64,000 nt of DNA from Protonemura montana (GCA_947568835.1 OX387604.1:22597076-22661075); one strand, 5' to 3'; shown: positions 49,782 to 61,099, counted from the stretch's first letter. The notes: generated by a model from the letters alone, not told the origin. Translations and numbers: made by a program.

Positions 49782-50959
49782 TGCCGCGACCTGCGACAGT
49801 CTTTTGCGACATGCCCTCGCAAACCACAAAGCTGGCAAATTGGTCTATAAGGCCGACCACAGTCTCTCGCCTCATGGCCTCTTGCCCCGCAATTGTCACA
49901 AGTTACCTCATCCCTACGCCCATAGAACTTTTGCGGTCTAAATGACCCAGTTGGTCTCACGGGTGACCGACCCACATCCAAATTTTGCCCTGGTTCGTGG
50001 TTCGGGTGCTGAAACCTTTGCTGGAATGGAGGCCTAAAACCCCATGCTCGTGGCTCCGACTTTGTAATGTTGGGTCGTGGACCCCAGTGGGACTGGTCCC
50101 TACCCTGGTTCTTCCCGAACTGCGTCGGTCCCCATTGCCGTGGCCCGCTAGCCCGAAAGGGGTCTCTATGTATATTGTGGCTAGGCCATTCGCCCCATGA
50201 GCCCTGTTTACCACCCTTATTAGTGAGGGACACTTCCGTCCCTGTCTTGACCTGTGGGAACTGGTCCCCATTTCCTTGAGGGAAACCGCGTTGATGATTT
50301 CCACCATACTCTACCTCTTCTCCCCACGTGACATGTACGGCATTAGATGGGCGCCCCACCCCCGCAATTACTTCATTTTTCTCTTCCAATTCGGCTATTT
50401 CCCTTGCCTGTTCAAAGGTGGTAGGTGTCTTCGAAAGGATATAACGTTTTAAGGAAGGCTTAATTCCATGTAAAAACTGTTTCCGCAGTGCCTCTTTATG
50501 CAACTCTTTGCGAATGGCGTCTCCTGCGTCGCCCTTTACCTCTAGCAGCCCTTTCGCACTGACTCTCAAGCGTGCTGCAAATTGTGAAACCGACTCATTG
50601 CCCCTCTGAGTGCAATTCCTAAACGCTTGTTCCGTGAACTCCGCGTAGACTTTCGGTCTAAATCCTTCTCGCAGTGTCGCTATCAATTCTTCCCAGGATG
50701 ACACCCCATCGCTCAAACTAGCGTCCACGTATGCCCGAGCTCTCCCTCGTAATTTGAGCTGTGCTATACCTAATTTCCTACCAGCGGACCATCCGCCCAC
50801 ATCTGAAGCTGTATCTACAGCCGATATGAAGGTTTGAACTGTTTGGGTACCGGACTCCCCGGAAAAGGGTTCTATCAAACTCATGACGCCCATGACGTCG
50901 GTCATCGTCACCGTGACCTCCCTCGGTGACTCGGGAAGACCCCCACCCTCGGAAGCCAT
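49772..50959 (-). CDS. gag: Gag polyprotein of element B
   Basis: 395 residues, nearly identical to gag of element A, with the same capsid-like part and two CX2CX4HX4C zinc knuckles. One difference I see is Arg for Gln in the QAWGFRPPF segment. The frame is intact, so this copy could still supply capsid protein, even though its pol and env are broken. Confidence 0.93.
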   Translation of the reverse strand: MASEGGGLPESPREVTVTMTDVMGVMSLIEPFSGESGTQTVQTFISAVDTASDVGGWSAGRKLGIAQLKLRGRARAYVDASLSDGVSSWEELIATLREGFRPKVYAEFTEQAFRNCTQRGNESVSQFAARLRVSAKGLLEVKGDAGDAIRKELHKEALRKQFLHGIKPSLKRYILSKTPTTFEQAREIAELEEKNEVIAGVGRPSNAVHVTWGEEVEYGGNHQRGFPQGNGDQFPQVKTGTEVSLTNKGGKQGSWGEWPSHNIHRDPFRASGPRQWGPTQFGKNQGRDQSHWGPRPNITKSEPRAWGFRPPFQQRFQHPNHEPGQNLDVGRSPVRPTGSFRPQKFYGRRDEVTCDNCGARGHEARDCGRPYRPICQLCGLRGHVAKDCRRSRQGN

Positions 50960-52436
50960 TACGATAAGAAGAAAACAAACGGAAACGAGAGGGAGAAAAT
51001 AAGGAAAAGTTTAATGGTATTTAGGTGGTACCTAGTTTTGTACCATAGCTGGGAGGCTATGGGATGGCTATATGTCTTCGACCAACGCCCGCGAAGAAAG
51101 GATATAACGTTTTAAGGAAGGCTTAATTTAAGTGAAGTTGACCCGGACCTTGTACCTTGAAGCCTGTGGTCAGTGGCATGCCGTCTAGATGAAAAGGACC
51201 ACCAATATGCCTCCCTTGATTAGGCACAAGGAATATACACCAGAATCCCATTGAGAGGAAGGAACTTGGGTGCAGTTAGCTCGATGCACACCTCTAGCCT
51301 GTTAGATTGTACTGTGGGTCAAGGATTGGCCGTACCGTGGACTGGCTGCTGGCCAGGGAAGCTACCCGCATTGAAACCGTATCATGCATAATACTACTAC
51401 GCTGGAAATTAGCACTCCTCCTGGAAGGATAACTCGAAGGACATAACGTTACGGCTGCGCGCAAGGAGATATTCCACACCTCCTAGGGTGTATTCTGATA
51501 TCATATACGAGCGCGTTCGACTTCTTACTGGACCTATCAAATTATGTTAGTTCTTTCTGGCTGGAAATTCGGGACGAGCAACAAACGTGCCCAATTCACT
51601 AAGCGAGTCTGCACTGGACAATACTATGCGCTGACCAACTGGAAGCTTATCTGAGCATCTCTACCGCCATGAATCGCCTTCGATTCATACTTGGAGTAAT
51701 TGTCTACCCGAGGAGTTAGCTATTGAATACCGAGAGTGTATTCTGATCCTTACGTGATCCTGTGACGCAACCCACACGTTAAGTTGCGCGGAATAGCGGA
51801 CTCCCGAATGCAGTAAAATGTGGCGTAAGTAAATGTGACTCGTAGTCAGTGGAGAGGTCGGGACCACGTCACCTAGGCAATTGACCTGGTCGCGATTTCA
51901 ACGGCGAAGAAAACCGGTAGTGAAGAAAGACGCTTTATTTAACATAAAGGTGCGGAGGAAAACCTAGCTTGTTCCTAAGAAGGAACCCGATTATCGTGGG
52001 GGTCGAGGACGACGACGAAACAACGAGGAAGAAGCTTCTCGATCGATTATCGGTAAAGCCCTTGTAGGACAGTACCCTTACTGGGATGGGAGACGATACA
52101 TTCTATACTGTACTCGTGATATGGACGTTCACCCTTCGTGAACTGGACTTACGACCCTGGATGAAGAATATTAATTTCTACTCACTCGACGGACCGCGTC
52201 TGCTAGCGCTAAGAAAACTCACTTTCTTTATTCGAACGAGGAATAGTCGGGAAGAAGAGAGAAGGAACGTATCGGTCTCATTACCCCCCATGAAGTCATT
52301 AACTGCAAGGTGCGCTACGAACCCCTTTAAGTACCACTCCAAAAGGTAATCATGTGCTAGTACTCACCCGTGATCTCTTGAAGTTCTCGATGTTCCTCCG
52401 CCAACATCGTAGGCCGGGATCCCACTTCTGACACCA
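50960..52436 (-). other. 5' leader and primer-binding site of element B
   Basis: Matches 15598-17076 of element A with few changes, most of them in 51650-52000. The tRNA-Leu-like primer site is at 52420-52436, one base before the LTR. Confidence 0.8.
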
Positions 52437-52437
52437 A

Positions 52438-52756
52438 TGTGGCCGTGATCGGAGGTTTGGCGGAGACAGGAAGGTGTTCGGGTTGCAGTCAAGACACGAC
52501 GTGTAGAGATTTATCGTTTACTAGTCACGAGATACATCGCTGGTGGCTGGAAGGATGGTTGACGGGCGTCCGGCCTGTCCGGACCCCGAGAGCTAAGAGC
52601 AGCTAAGAGAGCGAGCCTGGCTCGCGCACTCCAGATATATCCCTCAGAACGCTAGGGTTGCACTTTACTAGCTAGGCGCTCTCTGGCATTACTAGCGCTC
52701 TCTATAGTGGTACTATGATACTCGGTGATGGTACTGTATCAACTGTAGTTGGTACA
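52438..52756 (-). repeat. 5' LTR of element B
   Basis: 319 bp, the same as 26287-26605 as far as I can see, followed by the target duplication ACAC at 52757-52760. Confidence 0.95.
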
Positions 52757-52972
52757 ACACACCCCCACCTTCTTTAATGTCGCTCTCGACATTTAAAGAC
52801 ACTATAAAATACTAAAACCCAAGAAAAATAAAATAGAGAAAATCCCCAAAAATTCCTAAAGGTTATAATGTCTCTACATTTTCTCACCCCCTTTGTCACA
52901 AAAATGTCTTGATTTGTGAAAACTCATAGACAATACACGGTTGTCACAGTCCTTTGTGAATGGCCGGGTCAT

Positions 52973-53728
52973 CTATGTTTTCTTCTTCCGTGCTCGTGTC
53001 CTGTTCATTTTGCTATGGTTCCTTCCCCTCCGTTCGAAGGCTCTATCCACCAGTGCACCCAGCTCTTCAGGGTCTATCGGGAGGTTCGCACATAGGAGTT
53101 GTAGTGCGTCGTCCGCCTCCGGCACCGGGAAATAGATCTTCCGTCCGTTGGGGTGTTGTAGCCTAATGAGATGGCGCATAGCCGCCCTCCTGTTTCCCGC
53201 CTCCTCGAGTCGAGCCAGTTTGCAGCTCTCCTCGAGGCCCCTGTAGATCGCCGCAGGGTCCACGGGTGCGGCCTCCTCTTCCTTTCCCTTTTCTTCCGTA
53301 GGGAGAGCTTGATCTTCATTGCTCTCCTTACTCTTTTTCTTGAAGAGGGTGGATCCCCTGATTTACAGCTTCCTCGTCCAGGTGGTATCGGACGAGGTCG
53401 CGGTCGAGGGGCCACCAACCAGTCCCTTCCCGTCCTCCCCATTCTTCTTTCTTCTTTCCTTTTCCTCCCTCCACGCGCTCGCCCTTTCGGCGTCTCGTTT
53501 AGAGCGCTTTGGGGCCTTTCCCTTCTTCTCCTGGACGGTCTTGCTCCCCCCAGAACCCGTGGAGCAGCTCCTCGATATTGTGAGAAGGAGGGATCCTCCA
53601 CCTTCTGCGGTACCCTCCTGGGGTATGTCATTTTGTTTGGGACTATCCATCTTGTTCTTGTTGTTCCTTCTCCGACAGGACGCTTCGCACAAGGGCGTGG
53701 ACGATCTTCCACCTAGCCTCGGATTCAA
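52973..53728 (-). pseudogene. Older copy of the unrecognised basic ORF
   Basis: Diverged homologue of the ORF at 19267-20058 and 22992-23595, with the N terminus (MDSPKQNDIPQEGTAEGG) and the C-terminal part (LEESCKLARLEEAGNRRAAM, HPNGRKIYFPVPEADDA) in different frames. A frameshift near 53300-53360 breaks it. Here the C terminus ends soon after the RAFERRG block. The conserved part keeps conservative changes (I/F, R/K), which hints at a real protein family behind the copies. Confidence 0.6.
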
Positions 53729-54393
53729 TCATCAGGGTGACCACTGTTTCAGGGGACAGCGCCCGGCCAACGGCGCTCTCGGTGTCCCTCCGGAGACTCT
53801 CGGTGTCCCTCCGGAGACCACCCCTGACCCTGGCAGATCCTTATCTGCCATTTCGCCTCTCTCCTCCCGAAAAACCTCCACATTTCAGCCAACTCACCTC
53901 TCACCGGGAACGGGGACACCCGTTCCCATGTCACGGGCCTGATGCTCTTATTTGTTTCTGCTGGACCCGTCCAGGCTGAAAGTGATGCAATGGTGGTTGC
54001 TATGGTTTACGATGTAATTGTGGACCTTCCACAATTTCCGTCAATTTACCGGCAATGTCTTTCGACACAAATGAGATGTTGATTATCGAGGAACTACCTC
54101 TTCTTTCAAATGTCGGCTTGTTCAAAGGGTTGAAGGGTGTTTCAAAGGTCCTTTGTTTGTTATCGACTACCCGATACTCAGACGCTATGCGTTAACCATG
54201 GCCCTTCTGCCATTTTCGACCCAAATCCCCAAAGAAAGAACTAGGCGTTCATGTCTTCCACCAAAATGACCGGTTTTATTTTAAACCTCAGGATATCGTC
54301 TTGATTTATTTCAGAAAAAAGTGCAGTTTTTCGATCTTCCTATTTGGTACAAATGAAACACCGATGATCAGGCGTCCCCTCGTTTCAAGCAAT
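53729..54393. other. Unassigned interval with non-LTR tail pieces
   Basis: Bases 53770-53820 carry two copies of GGTGTCCCTCCGGAGA, the same block as in the non-LTR tail at 54900. Bases 53895-53935 have the GGGGACACCCGTTCCCAT block seen at 24390. The rest shows nothing I can assign. Confidence 0.4.
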
Positions 54394-54545
54394 TGTGACG
54401 GTTGTGGATGGTAAGCACTGTAATCACGTGGTGTAGCTCGATCTCGCTTGGCTTTGGGAGAGGTACCCGTCACCTAGAGATCACTCGGTACTGCGTATTT
54501 AAACCCAAATTGCATTTTTATTGAGCGACAAATAATTCTGCATTA
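54394..54545. repeat. TGTGACGG-type LTR-like repeat, truncated
   Basis: Starts TGTGACGGTTGTGG and follows the repeats at 20338 and 24901 for about 150 bases, then runs into a Polinton terminal-repeat relic, as the copy at 24901 also does. Confidence 0.6.
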
Positions 54546-55071
54546 ATTCGGTATCTATCAATACAGTTCAGTTTTTTTTTAAATAATTTTTAAATCTATC
54601 AACGAATCTTAAATGTCCTTAAATTCTAAAATTTCGGTCAGGGGGAAACACCAAAATTTTTTGATTGCCTTTAAATGTTACTGTTATTTGTTTTAGATTG
54701 AAATCACTAATATCCAAATCAGTTATTTTATTAAACCGCGAGAGGAAAAAATACTTCACATCACTAATGGTGAGTTGTATTTGTCGCCCATATCTGGTCG
54801 TAATTGATGTCCACTCATCTACTAGGAATGCTGTATTTTCTGACAGTTCGTCGATCTTCCAGACTTCGACTGCCTTGCAGCTTCCAAATGTGTCCCTCTC
54901 GGTGTCCCTTCGGAGATGTTGCCACCGGGGGCACTCGAGTACCGAGAGTCCAGGGCCATCCTCTTTTCCACAGTGGTCGCAGGAGGTGTTCTCTGCCTTC
55001 CCTAACCGGGCTAGGTACGTCTTGAAGTTACCATGGCCGGTCAGGAACTGGGTCAAGAAGTAATCCGTCAT
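54546..55071 (-). pseudogene. Chimeric frame: non-LTR C-terminal tail fused to Polinton TIR-gene exon 2
   Basis: A single open frame (55071-54619) joins two unrelated pieces. The first about 62 residues (FLTQFLTGHGNFKTYLARLG ... CDHCGKEDGPG ... LECPRW) are the typical zinc-containing tail of R1/Jockey-like non-LTR proteins. From FGSCKAVEV onward the frame is a diverged exon 2 of the Polinton terminal-repeat gene, to about FKGNQK. The joint is at about 54890. The open frame may simply be recent; there is no sign of a promoter. The 3' side (54546-54618) is terminal-repeat sequence. Confidence 0.75.
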
Positions 55072-55189
55072 CCCGGCAGTCCTTTCCAGCCATGCCCTGA
55101 TGTTCGGGATGCGCCTCTTTGTCCAGCGTCCCGAGAAGTGGCCTGGCTAGATACAATATGCTTTACACTACTTGCTGTATTTCGCATGA

Positions 55190-55460
55190 TATGCCATTAA
55201 GTTTTGAGGTAACCTACATTCTCATTGTCTGCTAAATCGAATACATATTTAAAACCATGCCCTATGTCATCGCATAGATCACGTTTATTTCTGGTTTGGC
55301 GTGGGGTTACCGCTAATTTGAACTCTGTAACATCTTGCTGGGTGCGTTCAGCCTCCTTGAAAGCTAATTATTTTTCTCGATCTGTTATAGGTTAAAGAAT
55401 AGGTGAAAGTTTGTCACCCAATGAAATAGTTTGCGTGTTCTTCTTAATCTGGTTGATGCT
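55190..55460 (-). pseudogene. Diverged errantivirus env fragment with fusion-peptide region
   Basis: The minus strand encodes a piece related to the furin/fusion-peptide region of env in elements A and B (KRDLCDDIGHGFKYVFDLAD, compare KRGLFDAVGHGFHYLFGVAE). The frame is broken on both sides. It comes from a different, older relative of the A/B family. Confidence 0.65.
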
Positions 55461-56330
55461 GGTTCAATAGATAGTTCTCAAATCAACGATTTATCACAAA
55501 AGTCAGTATGTGCTCGATCAAAATGAAACGATATTCTTTCACCCGAAGTCCAGAACCACACGGTTTTACAGGTATTACTGGACGTACTAATAGACAGCCA
55601 GCGTACCCTTGCACGGGTTTAGCTCAAAACACACGTGGAAACAAAGTCTGGCCTTATCGCAGTCTCAGACCTGAACGCGGATAGCATTCCCGAATCACCA
55701 CCCCAGTGACCTAGATACACCTGTCAGAATCACACCCGACACTGGACGTCAGACTGGAATCTTAACTTGAACTCTGACATGGCTCTAGTGCAGTGAGCAG
55801 GAACACCAGGGACACGCTCACTCTGAACAGTCGTTCCGTCTGAGAAAACGCACTATCGAGTTTTTTTTTACCGTAATGCTTAATCAGTCCACCACAAAGG
55901 TATCGGCTGTTTAAAAAACGGATTTGACACTCGATTCGCATTGTGTTCGTAAAGTCTAGAGTTTATCACTTCGGATGCTATTGCCAACTCACGCTCGACA
56001 AAGAATGCGCTTGTCAATACAACATCATAAAATAAAATAACGCGTACCTATATCTAGTTGACGCCGAGTGTCTCATCTCCTGCTGCATATTTCACCAAAA
56101 ATACCCAAAACAAAAAGGCACTATGAAGTGAACCTTCTGATGCGTCACATTATTTTAAGTCTCTTCTAGACACTTTTATTTGCCTTTCACTTGCGCCTGA
56201 CCATGAAACACATTCCATTTGCACCGTTCAAGTAACGTTCACTGAGGTAAATATTTAAAGTTGAAAAATAGTTTAAGGAGTAGTCGTTCTGTATTTTTTA
56301 GAAAAAATCAAATCTTTTGCTCAAATACAC
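55461..56330. other. LTR-like and short dispersed repeats
   Basis: Blocks at 55560-55745 (CAGTGACCTAGATACACCTG and ACACCCGACA) resemble 25860-26080. Bases 55975-56045 repeat the CACGCTCGACAAAGAATGCG block of 23850. No gene is seen. Confidence 0.4.
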
Positions 56331-56334
56331 CACT

Positions 56335-56400
56335 TGCACTTCCTTGTTTTTCTTACAAACAACGTTGCAACAAAGTGTGTTTGCTGGAGAGGCAGGAAAC
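56335..56400 (-). pseudogene. Possible Polinton capsid-gene scrap
   Basis: TTTTTCTTACAAACAACGTT and the following bases resemble the major capsid gene near 32715-32750 (CTTTCCTCACAAACAACGTC). The match is short and gapped, so this could be chance. Confidence 0.3.
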
Positions 56401-56618
56401 AAAACTATTTTTGTTGCATCGAACGTGAGATAAATGCGAAACTTTTCCGGCCGTAATGCATAATAAAATTTAAACCCTATTTACGGAAGTTAACAGCAGT
56501 AACTACTAGGAGAACGAATAGAAAAGATACACCAGCGTAAGCTTCCAACACATTCTTTTTCAAGTGTGTGTGATACTTTAGATAAAAATACTCAGTGTTT
56601 TGTTATAAAATAAGAACA

Positions 56619-57626
56619 ATGTCTGATTCATCTCAAATGCCGTGGCGTTTATTTAGTGTTTTCTTCGTGCTGAATTTTGTGGTGGCTCTTCCACCTCCCA
56701 ATGTTGATAACGTATCTCTCACCATTGAGAACAACGTGTGTGCCGATAAGAACCCATTTCTAGCACTTTTTATAGTTCTCTCACACACCGGTAATATCAA
56801 GGAACGTCAACTAATCAGAGACACTTATCCATCGCAAGAAATTGAGAAAGAACTTAACATACGCCGCATTTTTATTCTGGGATCTCTGGAGAACGACAAA
56901 GAACCAAACAAGGCATTTAAATCAATTCCTTCTAGTGAAATCCAAGAGGAAAACGATTTTTTTGCTGATATAATCCAACTGAATTCCACTGAAGAGTACA
57001 GAAAACTGACTTTTAAAAGTCTTGCGGCTTTCACGTGGGCATCGCGTCACTGTCAGCAAGCCCGATTCATTATGAAAACCGACGACAACGTGGTTTTAGA
57101 CTATTACACAGCAGCAACATATTTGCACGCTGTGGACGACAAAGAAGTTGATGCTATACGAGGGTACATACACACCAAAGAGACTCCGCAGAGAAGTAAA
57201 AGCAACTGGAAACATTACACTAGCTTTGAAGAATATCAAGACCGATATTATCCGGATTTTGCTCAAACTGTGAACGTAACATCACCCAAGACACTCAAAC
57301 TTTTGGTCGAGACATCAAAGGAGGTGCCATTTTTGAATAGTAAGGATGTGTATTTTACAGGACTGGTGGCTGAAAAAGCAAATGTGACCAGAGTAGATTG
57401 TAAAGCGTACATTGCATCCAATTCAAAGAAAACACTCAACTGCTGTATTAGTGATCGTGGGAAAGTTTATGCTTGTCAATATTTCCTGCTTAAAGATAGC
57501 CAATATTACCACACTTCGAGAATGCTTTTTCAGAAATACAAAAACCATGGAAGATATTGCTTTTTTCATCGCTGTGATTCGCACTTAGCCCATGTGGAAC
57601 CCAGAAATAATTTAACCTGTTTTTAG
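56619..57626 (+). CDS. GT31-type beta-1,3-glycosyltransferase-like protein, intronless
   Basis: 335 residues from ATG 56619 (context AACAATG). The frame upstream has no ATG. A hydrophobic segment at about residues 11-24 (LFSVFFVLNFVVAL) could be a signal peptide or signal anchor. Motifs of the beta-1,3-galactosyltransferase family (GT31) follow in order: RQLIRDTYP (63-71), FILGSLEN (85-92), DIIQLNSTEEYRKLTFKSL (117-135), the metal site KTDDNVVLD (153-161) and SKDVYFTG (241-248). Such enzymes act in the Golgi on UDP-sugars. Oddities: the DDD box is DDN, the Glu of EDVYxTG is Lys, and the YPxYxxGxGY block reads YPDFAQTVNV. The enzyme may thus be inactive or altered. It lacks introns and sits between Polinton remains. 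Confidence 0.85.
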   Translation: MSDSSQMPWRLFSVFFVLNFVVALPPPNVDNVSLTIENNVCADKNPFLALFIVLSHTGNIKERQLIRDTYPSQEIEKELNIRRIFILGSLENDKEPNKAFKSIPSSEIQEENDFFADIIQLNSTEEYRKLTFKSLAAFTWASRHCQQARFIMKTDDNVVLDYYTAATYLHAVDDKEVDAIRGYIHTKETPQRSKSNWKHYTSFEEYQDRYYPDFAQTVNVTSPKTLKLLVETSKEVPFLNSKDVYFTGLVAEKANVTRVDCKAYIASNSKKTLNCCISDRGKVYACQYFLLKDSQYYHTSRMLFQKYKNHGRYCFFHRCDSHLAHVEPRNNLTCF

Positions 57627-57811
57627 TGTCATTTTGTATTCCTCAAGAAACTGCTCTGCAGTTAATCCCCTTATCTTAATGTTACTTATTGATTATAATC
57701 TTGGTTAATACTAGTATTATTATTGTTAAACATGTGATTCGATTTATATCGAATCTGGTTGAAATGACTGCCGAAAATGGATGATTTTAGTAAAGAAAGT
57801 GCCGGAAAGGA

Positions 57812-57940
57812 AAACTTATAATTCTCGATGATATGATGTCAGAAATGGACAACAGAGTAATCGACTTGTTCACGAAATATTCACATCATACAAATAATTC
57901 AGTTTTTTTTCATTACGCAAAATGTATTTCAAAAGGTATT
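57812..57940 (+). pseudogene. Polinton packaging-ATPase fragment
   Basis: About 130 bases match the Walker B region of the Polinton ATPase (37320-37447) at roughly 90 per cent or better by eye: DDMMSEMDNRVIDLFTKYSHH is readable in one frame. It is on the + strand, like the glycosyltransferase gene 190 bp upstream. Nothing else of the ATPase is left. Confidence 0.9.
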
Positions 57941-58199
57941 TCTCATTCACTCTTTTTATAATTTGATTGTAATTTGAAATATTGTTGTAAAGACGCAACT
58001 TTTGAACGGTATAATTACGGTAATTACGGTATTTTGATTATTTTTTAATTTTTTATAATATTATCAAACCATCGAACCTGGTATATTTTTTTAAATGATT
58101 GAAAATGACACGTTTGTTGTAATAGTTTTTTTTTAAATGTAGTTACGATGTTACGCAGAAGGTTGAGATGCAGTAAAGTATTTATCAATCATCGCTGAT

Positions 58200-58768
58200 A
58201 CAGTGAACTGAAAGCTACCATCGCGTGTACGTTGACTCGAATCTGAAATCTGCATACGATAGGATAAATGGAGAAGTTTTATTATCTGTAACTGAGATAA
58301 CTTTCAAATTCTTCAATACATATTCGATTCTTCAACTCACCTTGATATTTATTCAACATCAGCAATTAAAAAAAAAAAAAAAATAATATTCAATCAGTAC
58401 TTTATGTAATATTTTTGTGAATAAAACGGATTATGGATGTAGACATGGATCTAATTTCTGGAGGTGGTATTGTTATAAAAGGTTTTGGGTCAAAAAATAC
58501 TCTCTGTGAATTCAGTTTTTAACCAAAAAAAAAATATGTTTTTATTTTTATTTATGAACACAGTTTTGTTTCAAATAATTTTTTTAATAAGTCAATGAAG
58601 TTTAAATGCCATTAAATTTTAAAATTGCAGTTGGGGGATACTGCCAAATTTTTTATTGCCTTTAAATGTAACTGTTATTTGTTTTAAATTGAAAGAACTT
58701 ATATCCAAATCAGTTATTTTACTTAACCGTAATGGAAGAAAATACTTCACACCACTAACAGTTATTTG
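58200..58768 (-). pseudogene. Polinton end: subterminal block plus terminal-repeat fragment
   Basis: Bases 58200-58400 match the subterminal region 31120-31300 (inverted). Bases 58411-58768 match the inner terminal repeat and the 3' part of exon 2 of its gene, and are nearly identical to bases 1-360 of the window. The repeat is cut at 58769 by the start of the duplicated block. The interior side of this Polinton end faces left, toward the ATPase fragment and the glycosyltransferase gene. Bases 57941-58199 are AT-rich without a recognised feature. Confidence 0.85.
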
Positions 58769-58999
58769 GTGGAGAACGCTCATGCGCACTGACAAAGTGG
58801 TATTTGTCTTTACTGTGTCAGTAGTGTGGGACTCGCTGGCTGCCAACGCCTACCCAATAAACTCCACCATCCAACCCTGCCCTAGGTACCGCCGCTAGGC
58901 ATTGCTTCCAGAGCAGGGTGGTCCTCTTCTGCTGGGAGGGCTTGTTCTTATTGCCCTCCCTGCTCTCCCGCTTCTCTCTCTGCCTCTTCTAGGTCTTTT

Positions 59000-59588
59000 C
59001 TAAGGGAGCCGGCTCGTGAAGTAGCAGGCGGGAAACTCCTGCTTGCTGTCGAACGCTAGGCGACCATGCGCCATTACAAAGTCTCTGTACAGGGTTTTCC
59101 TGTCCAGAGACGCTCCCCTACGTGCGAAAACTCTATCTGCCAGTGCACCCAGTTCTTCGGGGTCTATCGGGAGGTTCGCGCAAAGAAGTTGTAATACGTC
59201 GTCTGCCTCCGGCACTGGGAAAAAGATCCTCTGCCCGTTCGGGTGTTGGAGCCTAATAAGGTGGCGCATAGCCGCCCTCCTGTTCCCCGCCTCCTCGAGT
59301 CGAGCTAGTTTACAACTCTCCTCAAGGCCCTTGTAGATTTCCGCGGGGTCGACGTGTGTGTCCTCCTTTTTTTTTTTCTTCCGAGAGCTTGATCTTCTTT
59401 GCTCTCCCTACTCTTCCTCTTGAAGAGGGCGGATCCCCTGATCCATAGCTTCCTCGTCCAGGTGATATCGGACGAGGTCGCGGTCGATGGGCCAGTCACA
59501 TCCCCGTCTTTCCCGATCTTCTTCTTTCGGTCCTTTTCTTCCCTCCGCGCGCTCGCCCTTTCGGCGTCCCGTTTAGCGCGCTTCGGGG
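59000..59588 (-). pseudogene. Copy 2 of the retroposed unrecognised ORF
   Basis: Same as 19470-20058, but with the original end of the ORF region kept (…FPACYFTSRLP) and a longer A-run (T on the + strand) near 59370 that shifts the frame. Bases 59589-59866 are the copy of the Gypsy pol fragment. Confidence 0.7.
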
Positions 59589-59866
59589 CAGTGATCAATG
59601 AACTTAAAATAAAACGACACTAATCCTACAAATTCTTTCACTTCCTTTACGTTTTCGGTACCGGAAAAGTCTGAATCTTTTCCACTAAAGTTTGGTCTGG
59701 TTTATATCCGTCTCGGTAAAGGGTGTGTCTGAGGTAAACCGTCTCCTCTGTCAAAAATGTACATTTTGAATGCTTTAACTTCAACTTAAATCCGAATTAA
59801 AGACCTCTGCCAAAGTCTTAAATTGTTCATGCGCATGCCCGTCATCCCCTTTTGAGTACACGATAT

Positions 59867-60514
59867 TGTGACGGTTGTAGACGGTACACACTGTACTCAC
59901 GTGGTGTAACTCGATCTCGCTTGGCCGTGGGAGAGGTACCCGTCACCTAGAGATCACTCGGTACTGCATATTTAAACCCAAATTGCGTATGTTTCTTGGA
60001 CGACAAATAATCCCGCATAATACAAAATGCTAAGCCTAGTACAGGTACGCTCATACAAGACAACGACAAGTTCAGTTCCACCGTAGTCTCTATGCTTTCA
60101 TCCACTTCGACAGATAGTTCTCAACCTCATAGATAATGCAGTTGACACAGACCACTGCTCGCACACGGTTATTCGGCGAACAAGTCGATGCCTGGGTTTT
60201 CCTGGGCGGACCAGTAAAACAGCCAGAGGACCCTATCGCGGTCTTAGCTACACACGCGCTCTCTGGATCGGGGACACCCGCTCCCACGTCTCAACCAACT
60301 CCACCATACCCGTGTCCCAGTCCACATCCCTCTGTTCCCTAATCTCCCTCTCCACTATTCCTCTCACCAATCTGAACCTGCCCGTAGGCTCTACCTTCCC
60401 AGTTGCATTGTCCATACCCCAGGCTGCCTCCATATCTGTATCTTCTTTTCTTTTAATGTACCCTGCTTCCTTCCACTTCTCGTCGTGACTGATGAGACCA
60501 AGCAACCTCACCAT
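59867..60514. repeat. Copy 2 of the TGTGACGG repeat and non-LTR-like tail
   Basis: Matches 20338-20985. The minus-strand 88-codon frame at 60514-60248 is kept with few changes. Confidence 0.6.
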
Positions 60515-61099
60515 CGATCAAACCTCCTCCCCCCACTACTTCTACAACTACCTAGCACTGTCAGCAACCAACTGTCCAAAGACCACCTCTGTGGCTCAGC
60601 TCCTCAGACTGCCGACTCTCAGAATCCAAATGTAAAGAATCTCCACAAAACCACAAGCTAACGACCATTCCCAAAATACCCAATCGCTCCAAAAATCCCC
60701 TAAGAGGCATCACTAACCTCCTACACGATTAGCTTAAGTAACTAAGAATAAAAACCCAAAACAACAAAGAGGCAAAATTTCCCTGGAAATCGCTCACCCC
60801 CTCCTCAAGAAATGTCGTCCTCGACACTGAGTAAAACACAGACATAAAAATTTTAGAAAATGAAGCAAACTCAACTAAATACGACCCCTTAAAAGTACGC
60901 ACTATACACCTATACAACTAACCAACCTAACCCTACACCCCACAACAACGAAGTAAGTGACCACACCATATCAATCCACCTGGTCACCAATATCCTCAGC
61001 CCGTGACACCATCCAGTCATCAGGATCATAGTATGGCTTCATCCTGGCAATGCTAATTCTGTCGTTGACCGTCTTCCGATTCTGGACACGAAGGTGTTT

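Larger units (their letters stand above)
26287..52756 (-). mobile_element. Element B: second copy of the A family, carrying a Polinton inside env
   Basis: Same family and strand as element A. LTRs at 26287-26605 and 52438-52756 look identical to each other and differ from A by one diagnostic base. The 4-bp target duplication is ACAC (26283-26286 and 52757-52760). Without the inserted Polinton (29572-43335) the element would be about 12.7 kb. gag is intact. pol is frameshifted by a 5-bp deletion. env keeps its frame where A lost it but is cut in two by the Polinton. Different target duplications and different indels show that A and B are separate insertions and not an assembly duplicate. Confidence 0.95.
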
